The notes under the pieces are model-generated. The model saw nothing but the letters and a program-made list of their open reading frames with translations, made no database searches and had not been told where the DNA came from. A stretch of DNA of 64,000 bases from NCBI RefSeq assembly GCF_900169265.1, contig NZ_FXYX01000017.1, forward strand, positions 17,500-81,499, given 5' to 3'. The position numbers and the translations under genes are program-made. Source of the DNA: Brevibacterium iodinum ATCC 49514 (GTDB taxonomy: Bacteria > Actinomycetota > Actinomycetes > Actinomycetales > Brevibacteriaceae). Numbering within the stretch: the stretch's first letter is position 1; each line of letters starts with the position of its first letter. Shown here piece by piece: positions 42,688-51,367 of this stretch.

Positions 42688-43587
42688 TCAGTAGCGGTCG
42701 ACCTTGGGCATGTCGACATCATCGGTGGATCCGAGGGTGTATTCGAATGCCTTCTTCCAATCGCCGTCGTCCATGCCCTTCTCCACAGCATCGTTGACTG
42801 CGTCCCGCAGAGCCTTGTCGTCCTTGGGCAGACCGACGCCGTAGGGCTCTTCGGTGAAGGGCTTGCCGACGACTTTGAACTCGCCTTCGTACTGCTTGGC
42901 GTAGCCGCGCAGGATCGCGTCATCGGTGGTCACCGCATCGACGGATCCCGACTGCAGGTCGGTGACGCACTTCGAGTAGGCATCGTAGGTGACGAGTTCG
43001 GCCTTCTTGTACTTGTCCTTGATGTTCTGCGCCGGAGTCGAACCGTCGACGGAGCAGACCTTCTTGCCGTCGAGGTCCTCAGGACCGGCGATATCGGAGT
43101 CCTCGGCCACCAGCAGATCCTGACCGGCGACGTAGTACGGTCCGGCGAAGTCGACGACCTTCTTGCGCTCGTCGTTGATCGTGTAGGTGGCGACGACCAT
43201 GTCGACGTTGCCCTGCTGCAGGAACGGCTCACGGTTGGCCGAGACGGTCTCCGTGTACTTGATCTGGTCGGGCTTGAATCCGAGCTGTGCGGCGACCATC
43301 TTCGCGATCTCGATGTCGAAGCCTTCGGGCGTCTTCGATCCGGCCGAGACGTTGCCGAGGCCCGGCTGATCGTACTTCACGCCGATGGTGATCTCGCCGG
43401 CGTCCTTCGCTGCCTTCCACGTCTTCGAGTCGGCGATGTCCGCGCTCTCGTTGACCTTGTATTCGGGTGCTTCTGCCTTGGCTCCGTCGCCCTCGGCAGG
43501 TGCGTCCGGGGTTCCGCCCTGGCCGCAGCCGCTGAGTGCCAGCATTCCGATCGCCACCGAGGCGACCGCCAGTCTGAGCTTCTTCAT
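42688..43587 (-). CDS. gluB: Glutamate-binding lipoprotein GluB
   Basis: 299 residues. Lipoprotein signal with LALSGCGQG (Cys21), then a periplasmic-binding-protein type 2 fold: ITIGVKYDQPGLG, GFDIEIAKMVAAQLG and VDMVVATYTINDERKKVVDF, all standard for glutamate/aspartate binders. Anchored on the outer face of the membrane; delivers substrate to GluCD. AAGGAGAG precedes the ATG. Confidence 0.9.
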   Translation of the reverse strand: MKKLRLAVASVAIGMLALSGCGQGGTPDAPAEGDGAKAEAPEYKVNESADIADSKTWKAAKDAGEITIGVKYDQPGLGNVSAGSKTPEGFDIEIAKMVAAQLGFKPDQIKYTETVSANREPFLQQGNVDMVVATYTINDERKKVVDFAGPYYVAGQDLLVAEDSDIAGPEDLDGKKVCSVDGSTPAQNIKDKYKKAELVTYDAYSKCVTDLQSGSVDAVTTDDAILRGYAKQYEGEFKVVGKPFTEEPYGVGLPKDDKALRDAVNDAVEKGMDDGDWKKAFEYTLGSTDDVDMPKVDRY

Positions 43588-43632
43588 GGTCTCTCCTTGT
43601 GAGTGAGGTAGTGCTGATTGAAAGCGGTGGTG

Positions 43633-44382
43633 TCAGTTGGTGAGGATCTTCGACAGGAAGTCCTTGGCTCGGGCGCTCTGGGGATTCGTGAAGAACTCCT
43701 CGGGTTCGGCGACTTCGACGATCTCCCCGTCGGCCATGAACACCACGCGATGGGCGGCTTTGCGAGCGAAGCCCATCTCGTGAGTGACCACGACCATGGT
43801 CATTCCCTCCTCGGCGAGTCCGACCATGACATCGAGGACTTCGTTGATCATCTCCGGGTCCAACGCCGAGGTGGGCTCGTCGAAGAGCATCACCTTCGGC
43901 TTCATCGCCAGAGACCGGGCGATCGCAACACGCTGCTGCTGGCCACCGGAGAGCTGAGCCGGATACTTGTCGGCCTGGTGAGCGACTCCGACGCGTTCGA
44001 GCAGCGCCATCGCCTGCTTGTCCGCCTCGGCCTTCGCGATCTTGCGCACCTTGATCGGGCCCAAAGTGACGTTCTCGAGGATCGTCTTGTGGGCGAAGAG
44101 GTTGAAGGCCTGGAACACCATGCCGACGTCGGAGCGCAGCTGAGCCAGGGCCGCGCCCTCGGCGGGCAGTTCCCTGCCATCGATCGTGATGCTGCCGGAG
44201 GTGATGGTCTCCAGCCGATTGATCGTCCGGCACAGGGTCGATTTGCCCGAGCCGGACGGTCCGATGACGACGACGACTTCGCGTTCGGCGATATCGAGGT
44301 TGACGTTCTTCAGCGCATGGAAGTCGCCTTAGTGCTTCTCGACATTGCTCAAGGACACCAGCGGTGGTGATTCGGCTCTCAT
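43633..44382 (-). pseudogene. gluA: Glutamate ABC transporter ATPase GluA with in-frame stop at codon 18
   Basis: From ATG 44382 the frame reads MRAESPPLVSLSNVEKH, then TAA (44329-44331), then [13 protein letters not shown] and a full ATPase: Walker [11 protein letters not shown]-loop, [16 protein letters not shown] and Walker [13 protein letters not shown]. Homologues have Tyr at the stop (EKHYGDFHAL). No start codon other than CTG lies between the stop and Walker A; the next ATG (44121) is after it, so a restart product would lack the P-loop. Either the transporter is dead, the stop is suppressed, or the base is an assembly error. Confidence 0.85.
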
Positions 44383-44509
44383 ATGTTGTGATCCTAGTGA
44401 ATATAGGCGGGCAGAATAACGGCACGCTCCGGGCAGACAGAACTGCAACCGACTTGTGACCTCGAGCACTCATCCGGCTGCAGCTCCTGCCGGGATGTGC
44501 CCGTCGCCC

Positions 44510-46201
44510 TCAGGCGTCGGCCGTGTGAGCGAGCTTCTCGCCTTCTCTGCGCAGCTCGACCTTGCGGATCTTTCCCGACACCGTCATCGGGAACGACTCA
44601 CGGACTTCGACATAGCGCGGGATCTTGAAGTGGGCGAGCTTGCCGGAGCAGAACTCACGCACCTCTTCGGCGGAGAGCGAATCGAATCCGTCTTTGAGGA
44701 TCACCCAGGCCATGAGCTCCTCACCGTACTTCTCGTCGGAGACGCCGACGACCTGGACGTCGCGGATCGCGGGATGGTGGTAGAGGAATTCCTCGACCTC
44801 GCGCGGATAGACGTTCTCGCCTCCGCGGATGACCATATCCTTGATCCGTCCGGAGATATCGACGTATCCGTCATCGTCCATGATGGCCAGGTCACCAGTG
44901 TGGATCCACCGTGCTGCATCGATGGTCTCGGCGGTCTTGTCCGGCTGATTCCAGTAGCCGAGCATGACGGCGTAGCCGCGAGTGCAGAATTCGCCCTTCT
45001 GGCCACGCGGAACGGTCTGCCCGGTGACAGGGTCGGCGATCTTGATCTCAAGGTGAGGCATGACGCGGCCGACGGTCTCGGTGCGCTTCTGCAGGGAGTC
45101 GTCCACTCGGGTCATCATCGACACCGGTGCGGTCTCCGTCATTCCGTAGCAGATGGCGACCTCGGCCATGTTCATATCGTCGATGACTCGACGCATCGTG
45201 TTGACCGGGCAGGGCGATCCCGCCATGACGCCGGTGCGCAGTGAGGAGAAGTCGAATTCCGCGAACTGCGGATGCTCGAGCTCGGCGATGAACATCGTCG
45301 GCACACCGTAGAGCGATGTGGCCTTCTCCTCGGTCACTGCCTTCATCGTCGCCACCGGGTCGAAGGCAGGCGCCGGCAGCACGATCGCGGAGCCGTGGCT
45401 GAGTGCGGCGAGATTGCCGATGACCATGCCGAAGCAGTGGTAGTACGGCACGGGAACGACCACGGTATCGGCGGGTGTGTAGGAGAGCATCTCGCCGATG
45501 AAGAACCCGTTGTTGAGGATGTTGTGGTGGCTGAGCGTCACACCCTTGGGGAATCCGGTCGTGCCGGAGGTGTATTGGATGTTGATCGGATCATCGGCCG
45601 AGAGGTCGTCGATGACCTGCTGCAGCCGGACCTTGTACTTCGTTCCCGCGTCCTCGAGCATCTCGCGTCCCTGCCCGATGAGGTGGGCGAAGGATTCGCG
45701 CTCGCCCACCGTGACACCGCCGATGAGGTCCTCGGTGACAGTGTCGAGGAAGACGAGGTCGAGGCTGGGGACCTTGGCGGCCACCTCGGTGGCGATGGCA
45801 TGGAAGTCCGGGTGCGGAGGTGCGACGATCTGCGAGATCATCAGGCTCATTCCGGACTGCTCGACGACGTACTCGAGTTCGTGGCTGCGGTAGGCCGGGT
45901 TGACGTTGACGAGGATCGCCCCGATCTTCGCCGTGGCGTACTGGACGAGTGCCCATTCGCCGACGTTCTGCGCCCAGATGCCGACGCGATCGCCCTTCTT
46001 CACCCCGCGTTCGAGAAGGCCGATGGCCAGTGCGTCGGTGTCTCGATCGAAGTCGGAGTACGTCCACCTCCGGTTCGAATGCCGATCGACCAATGCAAGT
46101 GCTTCGGGATTCTCGGCTGCGGTGCGTTTGATGTGCTCGGCGATGGTGATCCCGAGCAGCGGTTCCGTCGAAGTTCCCGACGAGTAGGACAATTCGGACA
46201 C
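44510..46201 (-). CDS. Acyl-CoA synthetase (AMP-binding family)
   Basis: 563 residues. Activates a fatty acid to its CoA thioester through an acyl-AMP. Motifs: IQYTSGTTGFPKGVTLS (P-loop A3), YGMTETAPVS (A5), WIHTGDLAIMDDDGY (A7), GRIKDMVIRGGENVYPREVE (A8) and SGKIRKVELR (A10 Lys). Closest to FadD-type medium/long-chain ligases. GTG start with AAGGGAG upstream. Monocistronic between gluA and modBC. Confidence 0.9.
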   Translation of the reverse strand: MSELSYSSGTSTEPLLGITIAEHIKRTAAENPEALALVDRHSNRRWTYSDFDRDTDALAIGLLERGVKKGDRVGIWAQNVGEWALVQYATAKIGAILVNVNPAYRSHELEYVVEQSGMSLMISQIVAPPHPDFHAIATEVAAKVPSLDLVFLDTVTEDLIGGVTVGERESFAHLIGQGREMLEDAGTKYKVRLQQVIDDLSADDPINIQYTSGTTGFPKGVTLSHHNILNNGFFIGEMLSYTPADTVVVPVPYYHCFGMVIGNLAALSHGSAIVLPAPAFDPVATMKAVTEEKATSLYGVPTMFIAELEHPQFAEFDFSSLRTGVMAGSPCPVNTMRRVIDDMNMAEVAICYGMTETAPVSMMTRVDDSLQKRTETVGRVMPHLEIKIADPVTGQTVPRGQKGEFCTRGYAVMLGYWNQPDKTAETIDAARWIHTGDLAIMDDDGYVDISGRIKDMVIRGGENVYPREVEEFLYHHPAIRDVQVVGVSDEKYGEELMAWVILKDGFDSLSAEEVREFCSGKLAHFKIPRYVEVRESFPMTVSGKIRKVELRREGEKLAHTADA

Positions 46202-46229
46202 TGCGGTGTGCTCCCTTGCATGCCAATTT

Positions 46230-47963
46230 TCACTGTGACTGATTGCACACTATTCCGTCACGGTCCCGCATGCAAAAGCTGACGAGGAAATCAGCGCCCT
46301 CACCTGCAGTTTCGGGGTCGACCTGTCCGATGGGCGCGGAGTGGGCGACGGTTCCGTTCTCGACCAGGACCAGGGAGTCGGCCAAAGCGGCGACATCGTC
46401 GACGTCATGAGTGACCAGCAGTGCGCTGCGCTCCTTCAGCAGCCGGGCCAGCACTTGCCGGGTCTCGACCGCCACATCCACGTCGAGGGAGGCGAGAGGC
46501 TCGTCGAGCAGCAGCAGCTTCGGATCGACGACGAGAGCACGAGCCAGGGCGATGCGGGCGGCCTGCCCGCCGGAGACGCTGTCCGGTCTGCGGTTCGCGC
46601 ATTGCCCCACGCCGAGGCGGTCGAGCATTGACTGCGCGCGGTCATGCGCGGCGCCGCGAGATGCGCCCAAAGCCCGCAGTCCGAAGCTGACGTTCTCGAT
46701 GACGTTGAGGTGCGGGAACAGGAGCGGGTTCTGCGCGAGATGGACGATGCCGCGATCGTGGACGGGTGGCCACAGGCCCGCGGCAGTATCGAACACCGTG
46801 TGCTCTCCGATGCGGAGTCTTCCGGAGTCGGGAACGAGGGCGCCGGTGAGAACCTGGAACAGGGTGGATTTTCCGGCCCCGTTGCGACCGATGATCGCGG
46901 TGGTTCCCGGTCGAGGTGAACTGAGATCCAGTGCGATTCCACGGGCGCTGAGTCGGATTTCGGCGCTGATGCCCTGCCAGGGGTCCGCGGATTGCGCGTC
47001 TGTGCTCTCCGCTCCCCCACGTTCGGATATGTCGGTCGAGGAGGGTGGGGCTGCCTCGGCGGAGGCGGCAGCCGGGACCGTGTCGACGGGAGTGGGTGTC
47101 GGGGAACCGCGCGGGGACTTCAGGCGGGGAGCGTGCGGGGACCGGTAGGCGAGGATGATGATGAGCACGGCGATGGCGATGAGCAGAAGCGAGAGGCCGA
47201 TGGCTGCCTGCGGGTCGGATTCGCGCACGAGATAGATCTGCAGCGGCATAGTCCTGGTGACGCCGGACAGCGACCCGGCGAAGGTCAGCGTCGCCCCGAA
47301 CTCACCGAGCGATCGAGCGAAGCACAGCACGGCACCCGTGATGATCCCGTGTCGGAGCAGCGGCAGGGTGACGGTGAAGAAGACGCGGTTGGGTTTCGCG
47401 CCGAGTTCGGCGGCGGTGAGCTCATAACGGCGGCCGAGCCCCGCGGTGGCGGTCTCGACGGACATGACCATGAACGGCAGGGACACGAAGACCTGCGCCA
47501 TGATCACCGCCGAGGTGGTGTAGGCGAGGCTGAGTCCCGCCGCTTCGAGCCCCCCGCCGAGGATGGCCGACCGGCCCCACGTGTAGAGCAGAGCGAGTCC
47601 ACTGACCACCGGTGGCAGCACGAGGGGCAGCAGGATGAGTGTGCGGACGATGCGCTGGCCGGGGAACGTTCGGGTGGCGAGCAGGTACCCGACGGGAAAG
47701 CCGACGAGGACGCTGATGAGGGCCGAGGTCACGGAGCTCAGCAGCGACAGCTTCATCGCCAGACGGGATTCCTCGGCCGTGATCACGGCGAGCAGACCCT
47801 GCGGGTCGACCCGGGTGAACATGCCGATGATCGGCAGGAGCAGGAAGACGATGCCGATGACGGCGGGCAGCCACAGCCAGCCGGGGATGAGCGGATCCGA
47901 TCTGAGCCGCCTCGATCGGCGGGGCGGGGACGCCGCCGAACGGGTCGAAGATTGTGCGGGCAT
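46230..47963 (-). CDS. Molybdate ABC transporter, permease-ATPase fusion (ModB-ModC)
   Basis: 577 residues. Residues ~28-275 are ModB: five to six spans with the EAA loop ELTAAELGAKPNRVFFTVTL at 181-200. A ~50-residue Pro/Ala/Ser-rich linker (about 280-332) leads to the ModC-type ATPase: Walker A GRNGAGKS (359-366), signature VSGGQAARIALARAL, Walker B LLLLDEP. No C-terminal Mop/TOBE domain remains, as the chain ends after the ATPase core. One polypeptide therefore supplies channel and motor. Two bases after modA, so cotranscribed. Confidence 0.9.
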   Translation of the reverse strand: MPAQSSTRSAASPPRRSRRLRSDPLIPGWLWLPAVIGIVFLLLPIIGMFTRVDPQGLLAVITAEESRLAMKLSLLSSVTSALISVLVGFPVGYLLATRTFPGQRIVRTLILLPLVLPPVVSGLALLYTWGRSAILGGGLEAAGLSLAYTTSAVIMAQVFVSLPFMVMSVETATAGLGRRYELTAAELGAKPNRVFFTVTLPLLRHGIITGAVLCFARSLGEFGATLTFAGSLSGVTRTMPLQIYLVRESDPQAAIGLSLLLIAIAVLIIILAYRSPHAPRLKSPRGSPTPTPVDTVPAAASAEAAPPSSTDISERGGAESTDAQSADPWQGISAEIRLSARGIALDLSSPRPGTTAIIGRNGAGKSTLFQVLTGALVPDSGRLRIGEHTVFDTAAGLWPPVHDRGIVHLAQNPLLFPHLNVIENVSFGLRALGASRGAAHDRAQSMLDRLGVGQCANRRPDSVSGGQAARIALARALVVDPKLLLLDEPLASLDVDVAVETRQVLARLLKERSALLVTHDVDDVAALADSLVLVENGTVAHSAPIGQVDPETAGEGADFLVSFCMRDRDGIVCNQSQ

Positions 47964-47965
47964 TG

Positions 47966-48730
47966 TCAGACTGCGGCGAAACCGGCGTCGCGCAGCAGCT
48001 TCTGGGCCGTGTCGGAGCCGAGGAACTTCACGAAAGCATCGGCTTGCTCCTGGTTCTCGCTGGCCTTGACGGTGGCGGCCGGGTACTTGTTGATGACCTT
48101 GTCTGCGCCGTCGAGGTCGACCTGTTCGACCTTGCCGTCGCCACGGGCGATATCAGTGACGTAGACGATTCCGGCATCGGCCTGGCCGGCGCCGACCTTG
48201 CCGAGGACATCGGTGACCGAGTTCTCTTCGCTGACCGGATCGAGTTCGACGTCATTGGTCTCGGCCCACTTCTCCGTCGCGGCGCCGCAGGGTACCTGAG
48301 GTGCGCAGACGACGAGGTGGTTGCCGGAGAAGTCCTGGGAGCTCTTGATCGCCTTCGGATTGCCGCCGGCCACAGCCAGGGTGAGCGTGTTCGAAGCGAA
48401 CATCTCAGGCTCGCCTGCGAGCAGGTCATCGTTCTCCAGCGTGTCCATCGTCTTCTCATCAGCGGTGGCGATGACGTCGGCGGGGGCGCCTTCGGAGATC
48501 TGGGAGACCAGGTCGGACGATCCGGCGAAGGAGAACTTCACATCGGGTGCGTTCGGATCGGCGGCCTTGAATTCATCGGCGATGTCTTCGAATACTTCGG
48601 TGAGCGAAGCGGCGGCAAAGACGGTGATCTCTTCCGGTTGTTCCGCTTCGGCCCCCGAGTCGGGTCCCGAGGAGCAGGCGGTCAGGGTCAGGGCTGCGAC
48701 GGTGCAGAGCCCCAGCAGGGTTTTCTTCAT
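47966..48730 (-). CDS. modA: Molybdate-binding lipoprotein ModA
   Basis: 254 residues. Lipoprotein signal ending LTAC (Cys19), then the ModA fold: ITVFAAASLTEVFEDIA, FAGSSDLVSQISEGAPADV and GQADAGIVYVTDI, which line the oxyanion pocket. Captures molybdate (possibly tungstate) outside the membrane for ModBC. First gene of the modA-modBC unit. Confidence 0.94.
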   Translation of the reverse strand: MKKTLLGLCTVAALTLTACSSGPDSGAEAEQPEEITVFAAASLTEVFEDIADEFKAADPNAPDVKFSFAGSSDLVSQISEGAPADVIATADEKTMDTLENDDLLAGEPEMFASNTLTLAVAGGNPKAIKSSQDFSGNHLVVCAPQVPCGAATEKWAETNDVELDPVSEENSVTDVLGKVGAGQADAGIVYVTDIARGDGKVEQVDLDGADKVINKYPAATVKASENQEQADAFVKFLGSDTAQKLLRDAGFAAV

Positions 48731-48825
48731 ACACCCATTGAACCCGCAGATGCGGTTCCCTGTCGACTTCAGTTCCGATTATGAGACTCGGAGAGTTCGT
48801 ACAGCGCGGATGAGTCGGCTGCCCC

Positions 48826-49227
48826 TCACGAACCCGGAACGGTGTCGATCGACACCATCGTCGCCTTCACCGAGGCGGTCGCAAGACTTCCCGGTTCGAG
48901 CTCGAGTTCGCGACAGGCTTCGGCCGACATCAGCGAAACCACGCGGAAGGGTCCGCACTGCATGCTGACCTGGGCCATCACTCCGTCGATGCTGACGTCT
49001 GTGACGAGTCCGGCGAAGCGGTTGCGCGAGGAGCTCACGACTCCGCTGGGGTCGGGCAGAGCACCGGAGGATGATTGGGCAAGAGCGGCGAGCTCACTGC
49101 CTTCGACGACCGCCCGGTTCGACGCGTCTTTGTGTTGGGAGAGGCGACCATCGGCGACCCACCGTCGCACCGTGTCATCGCTGACTCCGAGGAAGCGTGC
49201 CGCATCGCTGATACGCAGTCGGGTCAT
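48826..49227 (-). CDS. HTH plus Mop (TOBE) molybdate-responsive protein
   Basis: 133 residues from ATG 49227. N-terminal MerR/excisionase-type HTH (RISDAARFLGVSDDTVRRWV) and C-terminal Mop domain (NRFAGLVTDVSIDGVMAQVS...). Mop domains bind molybdate, so this is likely a ModE-like sensor of the molybdenum genes with a short DNA-binding domain. ATGA overlap with moaE. It reads toward modA, separated from it by 95 bases. Confidence 0.85.
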   Translation of the reverse strand: MTRLRISDAARFLGVSDDTVRRWVADGRLSQHKDASNRAVVEGSELAALAQSSSGALPDPSGVVSSSRNRFAGLVTDVSIDGVMAQVSMQCGPFRVVSLMSAEACRELELEPGSLATASVKATMVSIDTVPGS

Positions 49228-49655
49228 TCGAGGGCTCCTACCCATTCGTCAGTGCCATCGCTGAAATGCTGGTGTTTCCAGATAGCGACCCGAGCCTTGA
49301 CCTCGTCGATGAGCTCGGAGCAGGCGCGGAAGGAATCCTGCCGGTGAGCGGAGGCGACGACCGCGGCCAGGGCCACGTCGCCGATCTCGAGGTCACCGAC
49401 GCGGTGGACGACGGAGAGCCTGACCGCGGGATGACGGACAGCGACGTCTGCCGCCACCTCGGCGATCTGAGTTGAGGCCAGGGGGTGGGATTCATAGTGC
49501 AGTCGGCTCACTCCACGGCCTTCGTCGTGGTCGCGGATGACCCCGGAGAAGCTGACGGCGGCACCGCAGGTGTCGGTGAGGACCTCGGGTTCGAGTTCCT
49601 GCGTCGAAATCGGGGTCTCGACTACTCCTGTGGTCACGACGGTTCCGGTGCTCAT
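49224..49655 (-). CDS. moaE: Molybdopterin synthase catalytic subunit
   Basis: 143 residues. Inserts sulfur from MoaD thiocarboxylate into cyclic pyranopterin monophosphate. Motifs: AAVSFSGVIRDHDEGRGV, LHYESHPLA, HRVGDLEIGDVALAAVVASAHR and VKARVAIWKHQHF with the active-site Lys. ATG at 49655 gives a standard N terminus and a 4-base overlap with moaC; the frame is open further upstream only as an artefact. Confidence 0.94.
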   Translation of the reverse strand: MSTGTVVTTGVVETPISTQELEPEVLTDTCGAAVSFSGVIRDHDEGRGVSRLHYESHPLASTQIAEVAADVAVRHPAVRLSVVHRVGDLEIGDVALAAVVASAHRQDSFRACSELIDEVKARVAIWKHQHFSDGTDEWVGALE

Positions 49656-50122
49656 GACTCTCGTGTCCAATCGCCGCTCTTTCCGCCGGTCTTCTCGATG
49701 ACCTTGATGTCGCCGATCACGGCTCGACTGTCGACGGCTTTGATCATGTCGAAGATCGTCAGTGCCGCCGTGGTCACAGCCGTCAGCGCTTCCATTTCGA
49801 CGCCGGTCTTCGACACGGTCTTGACCCCGGCGGTGATGGCCACCGCGTCCTCGCGGAGTTCGAACTCCACATCGATTCCCGTCAGCGGCAGCGGATGGCA
49901 CAGCGGGATGAGGTCGCTGGTGCGCTTAGCGCCCATCATGGCCGCGATGCGGGCCACGGGCAGGGCATCGCCCTTGGGCAGTCCCGCCTCGGCGATGAGG
50001 TCGATGACCTCGGGCCGAGTGGTGATGAGGCCGGAGGCGACTGCCCGGCGCTTCGTGACGTCCTTGTCGCCGACATCCACCATCTGGGCTGTCCCCGATG
50101 CGTCGACGTGGCTGAGTTTCAT
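49652..50122 (-). CDS. moaC: Cyclic pyranopterin monophosphate synthase
   Basis: 156 residues. Converts the MoaA product to cPMP. KGDALPVARIAAMMGAKRTSDLIPLCHPLPL and VSKTGVEMEALTAVTTAALTIFDM are the diagnostic MoaC blocks (split here for length). ATG 50122 overlaps the moeA stop by four bases and has GGAAG upstream; an ATG four codons earlier is the alternative. Confidence 0.95.
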   Translation of the reverse strand: MKLSHVDASGTAQMVDVGDKDVTKRRAVASGLITTRPEVIDLIAEAGLPKGDALPVARIAAMMGAKRTSDLIPLCHPLPLTGIDVEFELREDAVAITAGVKTVSKTGVEMEALTAVTTAALTIFDMIKAVDSRAVIGDIKVIEKTGGKSGDWTRES

Positions 50123-51327
50123 GCGATCTTCCACGTCATCAGCCTATCTCCCACAGCCGAGAACGGATCGCCTGCGCCTGCGTCCTCGGGTGAGACGAAG
50201 ACGAGGTGGCTGGCTTCGGCGTAGCTGTGGAGCAGGTGGGATCGGGAGTCCCCGACGAACTCGAGGCCAGCCTCAGTCAGTCTGGCGCGGCGGACCTGCA
50301 GCTTTCCGGCCGGAGGGGCTTCGTCGAATCCGTGAGCCAGTCGGTGGTGAGCGACTTCCCGGGGTGCCTCATGATCGGGCAGACCGAGCAGGGCGGGGCG
50401 GATGAAGAGCTCGAAGCTGATGAGTGTGCTCACCGGGTTACCGGGCAGCGCGACCCACGCGTGGTCGGCCAGGCGTCCGCAGCCCTGCGGTCCCCCCGGC
50501 TGCATGGCGATCGGTTCGAAGGTCATCGAAGAGTCAGCATCGAGATCGGCAGCGAGTCTGACGACTTCGTGCGCTCCCTTCGAGATGCCGCCGGTGGAGA
50601 TGACCAGCTGAGCGTCGCTGTCGCGGACTCGGTCGAGCAGCTGCTGCGGGTCGTCGGGGACGAACGCGACCTCGGTGTCGACGCCGAGGCGGCGCAGTCC
50701 GGAGCTGAGCGTCACGGAATTCGCGTCGTTGATTCCGGCGGCCGCCTCGGCGGCGATCTCATCACCCGTGCTCACGATGAGGACACGCGGCAGGCCGAGC
50801 ACGGGCAGTTCGTTCACTCCACACGCGGCGGCCACGCCGAGGTGGGCGGGCGTCAGCATGGTGCCCGCGCTCAACACGGTCTGTCCGGCGGTCACGTCGG
50901 AGCCGCGGGGGCGGACGAATGCTCCCGGGCGTGGTTCTGCACCGGCGTCGAGGGTGATGGATTCGGCACCGAAGCGTCCCGCTGCCGTGTCTTCGATCTT
51001 GACAACCATATCGGTGCCCTGCGGCAGCGGTGCTCCGGTCATGATCTCCACCGCGGTACCCGGCTGGACTGTCTCACCACGGGCCCCCGCTGCGACGCGA
51101 CCGCCTACGGGAATCGGGCTTCCGCCCATCTCTTCCGCGGTGGCGGCGGCCAGGGCATAGCCGTCCATGCTCGAGTTGTCGAAGCCGGGCACATCGATCG
51201 GCGATTCCACATCGGCGGTCAGTCGCCTCGGCGCCTCCAGCAGCGAACTCAGCGGCAGGCTCACCGGACCGGTCAGCGGCGATATGATTTCGGATACGCG
51301 CTCACGATGCATCTTCGCAGTAGTCAT
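50119..51327 (-). CDS. moeA: Molybdopterin molybdenumtransferase
   Basis: 402 residues from ATG 51327. Inserts molybdenum into adenylylated molybdopterin. Shows DNSSMDGYALAAA (substrate loop), GTAVEIMTGAPLPQGTD and STGDEI/SVTL, plus the C-terminal WVALPGNPVSTLISFELF of the gephyrin E family. First gene of the moeA-moaC-moaE-Mop regulator chain, each overlapping the next by 4 bases. Divergent from moaA. Confidence 0.93.
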   Translation of the reverse strand: MTTAKMHRERVSEIISPLTGPVSLPLSSLLEAPRRLTADVESPIDVPGFDNSSMDGYALAAATAEEMGGSPIPVGGRVAAGARGETVQPGTAVEIMTGAPLPQGTDMVVKIEDTAAGRFGAESITLDAGAEPRPGAFVRPRGSDVTAGQTVLSAGTMLTPAHLGVAAACGVNELPVLGLPRVLIVSTGDEIAAEAAAGINDANSVTLSSGLRRLGVDTEVAFVPDDPQQLLDRVRDSDAQLVISTGGISKGAHEVVRLAADLDADSSMTFEPIAMQPGGPQGCGRLADHAWVALPGNPVSTLISFELFIRPALLGLPDHEAPREVAHHRLAHGFDEAPPAGKLQVRRARLTEAGLEFVGDSRSHLLHSYAEASHLVFVSPEDAGAGDPFSAVGDRLMTWKIA

Positions 51328-51367
51328 GGGACGATGATATCTACACGCTTTCAAGGAGGATGACGCA

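Noticed and set aside
44329..44331. Recoding of the gluA stop as selenocysteine or pyrrolysine
   Set aside because: The stop is UAA, which is not used for either; no recoding structure is apparent.
41064..48784. Several long plus-strand frames opposite the glu, acyl-CoA synthetase and mod genes
   Set aside because: High-GC antisense shadows: Asp/Arg/His-rich, no motifs, and each exactly overlies a well-identified minus-strand gene.
49656..49901. Extended N terminus of MoaE
   Set aside because: The extra 82 codons are Arg/His-rich antisense-like sequence overlapping moaC; MoaE family length fits the ATG at 49655.
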